Assembly: GCA_035264885.1 (NCBI GenBank)
Contig: DATFPK010000109.1
Coordinates: 1 to 17,456, forward strand
DNA length: 17,456 bases
Reading direction: 5' to 3'
Source of the DNA: DATFPK01 sp035264885
GTDB lineage: Bacteria; Actinomycetota; Thermoleophilia; Solirubrobacterales; 70-9
The notes beneath the pieces are model-generated. The model was given only the letters and a program-made list of their open reading frames with translations. It ran no database searches and was not told the origin of the DNA. Position numbers and translations under genes: made by a program. Numbering within the stretch: the first letter of the stretch is position 1; each line of letters starts with the position of its first letter. Positions 15,734-17,456 of the stretch are shown piece by piece.

Positions 15734-17354
15734 GGCGGGCCGACCGGTAGGCGCGGATCAGCGCGTTGGTCGAGGTGTCGTGGGCGAGGTCGGGCTCGTC
15801 GGCGGCCTGGATCTCGCCGAGGACCTTCAGCGCCAGGGCCTTGCCGAGCTCGACGCCCCATTGGTCGAAGGAGTTGACGCCCCAGACGGCGCCCTGGACG
15901 AAGACGCTGTGCTCGTAGAGGGCAACGAGAGAGCCGAGCGTCGCCGGGGTGAGGCGCGGGGCCAGGATCGTGTTCGTGGGGCGGTTGCCGGGGAACGTGC
16001 GGTGCGCGACCAGGTCCTCGGCGATTCCCTCGGCGCCGACCTCCTCGGCGGTCTTGCCGAAGGCCAGGGCCTCGGTCTGCGCGATGAGGTTCGCCATCAG
16101 CATGTCGTGGTGGTCGCCGAGTGGATTGAGGCTCTCGAAGAAGCCGATGAAGTCGCAGTGGAAGGGCTCGGTGCCCTGGTGGAGGAGCTGGAAGAAGGAG
16201 TGCTGGCCGTTCGTCCCGGGCTCCCCCCAGAAGATCGCGCCGGTCTGGGAGTCGACCGGCCGGCCATCGAGCGTCACCCGCTTCCCGTTCGATTCCATCG
16301 TGAGCTGCTGGAGATAGGCCGGGAGGCGGTGGAGGTACTGGTCATAGGGCAGCACGGCGACCGTCTGGGCGCCGAAGAAGTCCCCGTACCAGACGCAGAG
16401 CAGGGCGTGGATCAGCGGCAGGTTGAGCTGCGGCCGGGCCTGGCGGAAGTGCTCGTCCATCGCGTGGAAGCCGGTGAGCATCTCGGCGAAGCGGTCGGGG
16501 CCGACCGCGAGCATCGTCGAGAGGCCGATTGCCGAGTCCATCGAGTAGCGGCCCCCGACCCACTCCCAGAAGCCGAACATGTTGTCGGTGTCGATCCCGA
16601 ACTCGGCGACCGCGTCCGCATTGGTCGACACGGCGACGAAGTGGCGGGCGATCGCCGCCTCGTCGGCACCGAGGCCGTCGAGGAGCCAGCGCCGCGCGGT
16701 GCGCGCGTTGGCCATCGACTCGAGCGTGGTGAAGGTCTTCGAGGAGACGACGAAGAGCGTCTGCGCGGGGTCGAGGTCCTGGGTCGCCTCGGCGAAGTCG
16801 GTCGCGTCGACGTTGGAGACGAAGCGGAACTGCATGTCCCGGCGGCTGTAGTGGCGCAGCGCCTCGTAGGCCATGGCCGGCCCGAGGTCCGAGCCGCCGA
16901 TGCCGATGTTGACGACGTTGCGGATCGCATCGCCGGTGTGGCCGCGCCACTGGCCGGAACGGACGCGGTCGGCGAAGTCGCTCATCCGGTCGAGCACCTC
17001 GTGGACCTGCTTGACGACGTCGGCGCCGTCGAGGAGGAGGGAGCGGTTCCGCGGCATGCGGAGGGCGACGTGGAGGACCGGGCGGTCCTCGGTGACGTTG
17101 ATCCGCTCGCCCTTGAACATCGCGTCGCGGCGTCCCTCGACGCCGCGCTCGGCGGCCAGGTCGAGCAGGAGGCGAAGGGTCTCGTCGGTCACCCGGTTCT
17201 TCGAGTAGTCGAGGGTGAGGTCGGCCCCGGTGGCGATGAGTCGCTCGCCCCGGTCGGGGTCCCTGGCGAACAGGTCGCGCAGGTGGCGGGGGGCGATCTC
17301 GGCGTGGTGGGCCTGAAGGGCCTGCCAGGCCGCTGTCTGGTGGAGCGGCTGCAT
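15726..17354 (-). CDS. pgi: Glucose-6-phosphate isomerase
   Basis: This 542-residue enzyme interconverts glucose 6-phosphate and fructose 6-phosphate in glycolysis and gluconeogenesis, in the cytoplasm. Both family signatures are present: VGGRYSMDSAIGL (about 266-278) and NSFDQWGVELGK (494-505). The phosphate-binding SSKTFTT is at 204-210. The expected catalytic residues are E354 in MESNGKR, H385 in GQHSFF and K505. GIGGSDLGP lies at 151-159. Length is close to that of the long bacterial form (E. coli 549), and the gene looks intact. ATG at 17354 gives a normal N-terminus (MQPLHQTAAWQALQ). No Shine-Dalgarno precedes it, but TAGGCT does, at a leaderless spacing. It is the first gene of a two-gene unit with the HAD phosphatase, with an 8-base overlap. 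Confidence 0.98.
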   Translation of the reverse strand: MQPLHQTAAWQALQAHHAEIAPRHLRDLFARDPDRGERLIATGADLTLDYSKNRVTDETLRLLLDLAAERGVEGRRDAMFKGERINVTEDRPVLHVALRMPRNRSLLLDGADVVKQVHEVLDRMSDFADRVRSGQWRGHTGDAIRNVVNIGIGGSDLGPAMAYEALRHYSRRDMQFRFVSNVDATDFAEATQDLDPAQTLFVVSSKTFTTLESMANARTARRWLLDGLGADEAAIARHFVAVSTNADAVAEFGIDTDNMFGFWEWVGGRYSMDSAIGLSTMLAVGPDRFAEMLTGFHAMDEHFRQARPQLNLPLIHALLCVWYGDFFGAQTVAVLPYDQYLHRLPAYLQQLTMESNGKRVTLDGRPVDSQTGAIFWGEPGTNGQHSFFQLLHQGTEPFHCDFIGFFESLNPLGDHHDMLMANLIAQTEALAFGKTAEEVGAEGIAEDLVAHRTFPGNRPTNTILAPRLTPATLGSLVALYEHSVFVQGAVWGVNSFDQWGVELGKALALKVLGEIQAADEPDLAHDTSTNALIRAYRSARRG

Positions 17355-17360
17355 GGGGCC

Positions 17361-17366
17361 AGCCTA
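17361..17366 (-). promoter_or_regulatory. Candidate leaderless -10 box (TAGGCT) for pgi
   Basis: On the minus strand TAGGCT is followed by six bases (ggcccc) and then the ATG at 17354. The hexamer therefore occupies -12 to -7 if transcription begins at the A of ATG, which is the classical leaderless geometry. It matches TAnnnT and shares TAGGCTGGC with the subtilase start at 8265. No Shine-Dalgarno and no clear -35 are visible. Confidence 0.5.
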
Positions 17367-17382
17367 TGGGCGGGCGGGACCC

Positions 17383-17452
17383 GCGCCGGCGGCCCGCGTG
17401 CCGGCGGCGCGCGGTAGGCGCCGGCGGCCCGGACGGCGTGGGCGTGCGGTAA
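17383..17452. repeat. Two imperfect 35-base tandem repeats upstream of pgi
   Basis: Units at 17383-17417 and 17418-17452 match at 27 of 35 positions. They share an identical 13-base start (gcgccggcggccc) and a GCGGTA near the end. A third unit may begin with gcgc at 17453-17456, where the window ends. The period is not a multiple of three, which argues against a coding repeat. The segment lies in the 102-base region upstream of pgi, where I see no gene. Confidence 0.55.
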
Positions 17453-17456
17453 GCGC

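Noticed and set aside
1..17456. CRISPR arrays, tRNA or rRNA genes, insertion sequences, phage or toxin-antitoxin genes
   Set aside because: No regularly spaced identical repeats, no tRNA-like cloverleaf, no transposase motifs and no short paired genes were seen on either strand.

Overview
The window is very GC-rich (roughly 70% or more), and its genes fill almost all of it. The mix of features points to a high-GC actinobacterium, most likely of the class Thermoleophilia (Solirubrobacterales). These features are giant secreted subtilase/beta-propeller proteins, an Arg-rich RTX-like tail ending in RDVVDCGRGRDR-type repeats, and a kinase/ATPase/cyclase fusion. This placement is inferred from protein style, not from a marker gene. 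Because of the GC bias, long open frames run antisense to every real gene. They have no recognisable domains and are not annotated.

Region 1 (1-8265, minus strand) holds two tandem paralogues. Each is an exported S8 (subtilisin-like) protein with an Asp-rich insert, a beta-sandwich-like linker and an FG-GAP/VCBS propeller. The upstream copy (3865-8265) is complete and ends in an RTX-like glycine/aspartate repeat tail. The downstream copy (3868 to beyond base 1) runs off the window. The two are joined by a 4-base GTGA stop/start overlap. Region 2 (8317-12696, minus) is a 1459-residue signalling protein: zinc ribbon, Ser/Thr kinase, STAND/AAA ATPase, TPR-like helices and class III nucleotide cyclase. 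It lies 51 bases upstream of the subtilase pair and points the same way. Its kinase lacks the usual beta-3 lysine and instead has a lysine in the glycine-rich loop, as in eukaryotic WNK kinases.

Region 3 (12724-15048, plus) is a multispanning membrane protein with a large C-terminal outer domain, resembling a GT-C glycosyltransferase. It diverges from the signalling gene with only 27 bases between start codons. Region 4 (15056-17354, minus) is a two-gene unit: glucose-6-phosphate isomerase (pgi) followed, with an 8-base overlap, by a HAD-family phosphatase. Upstream of pgi are two copies of an imperfect 35-base repeat and the window end.

All four genes that begin a transcription unit start with ATG, lack a clear Shine-Dalgarno sequence and have a TAnnnT-like hexamer 6-9 bases before the ATG (less perfect for the signalling gene). 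Two share the 9-mer TAGGCTGGC. This suggests leaderless transcripts. The two genes internal to operons start with GTG inside an overlap. No RNA genes, insertion sequences, CRISPR arrays or phage genes were seen, and no stretch of 300 bases lacks a gene.
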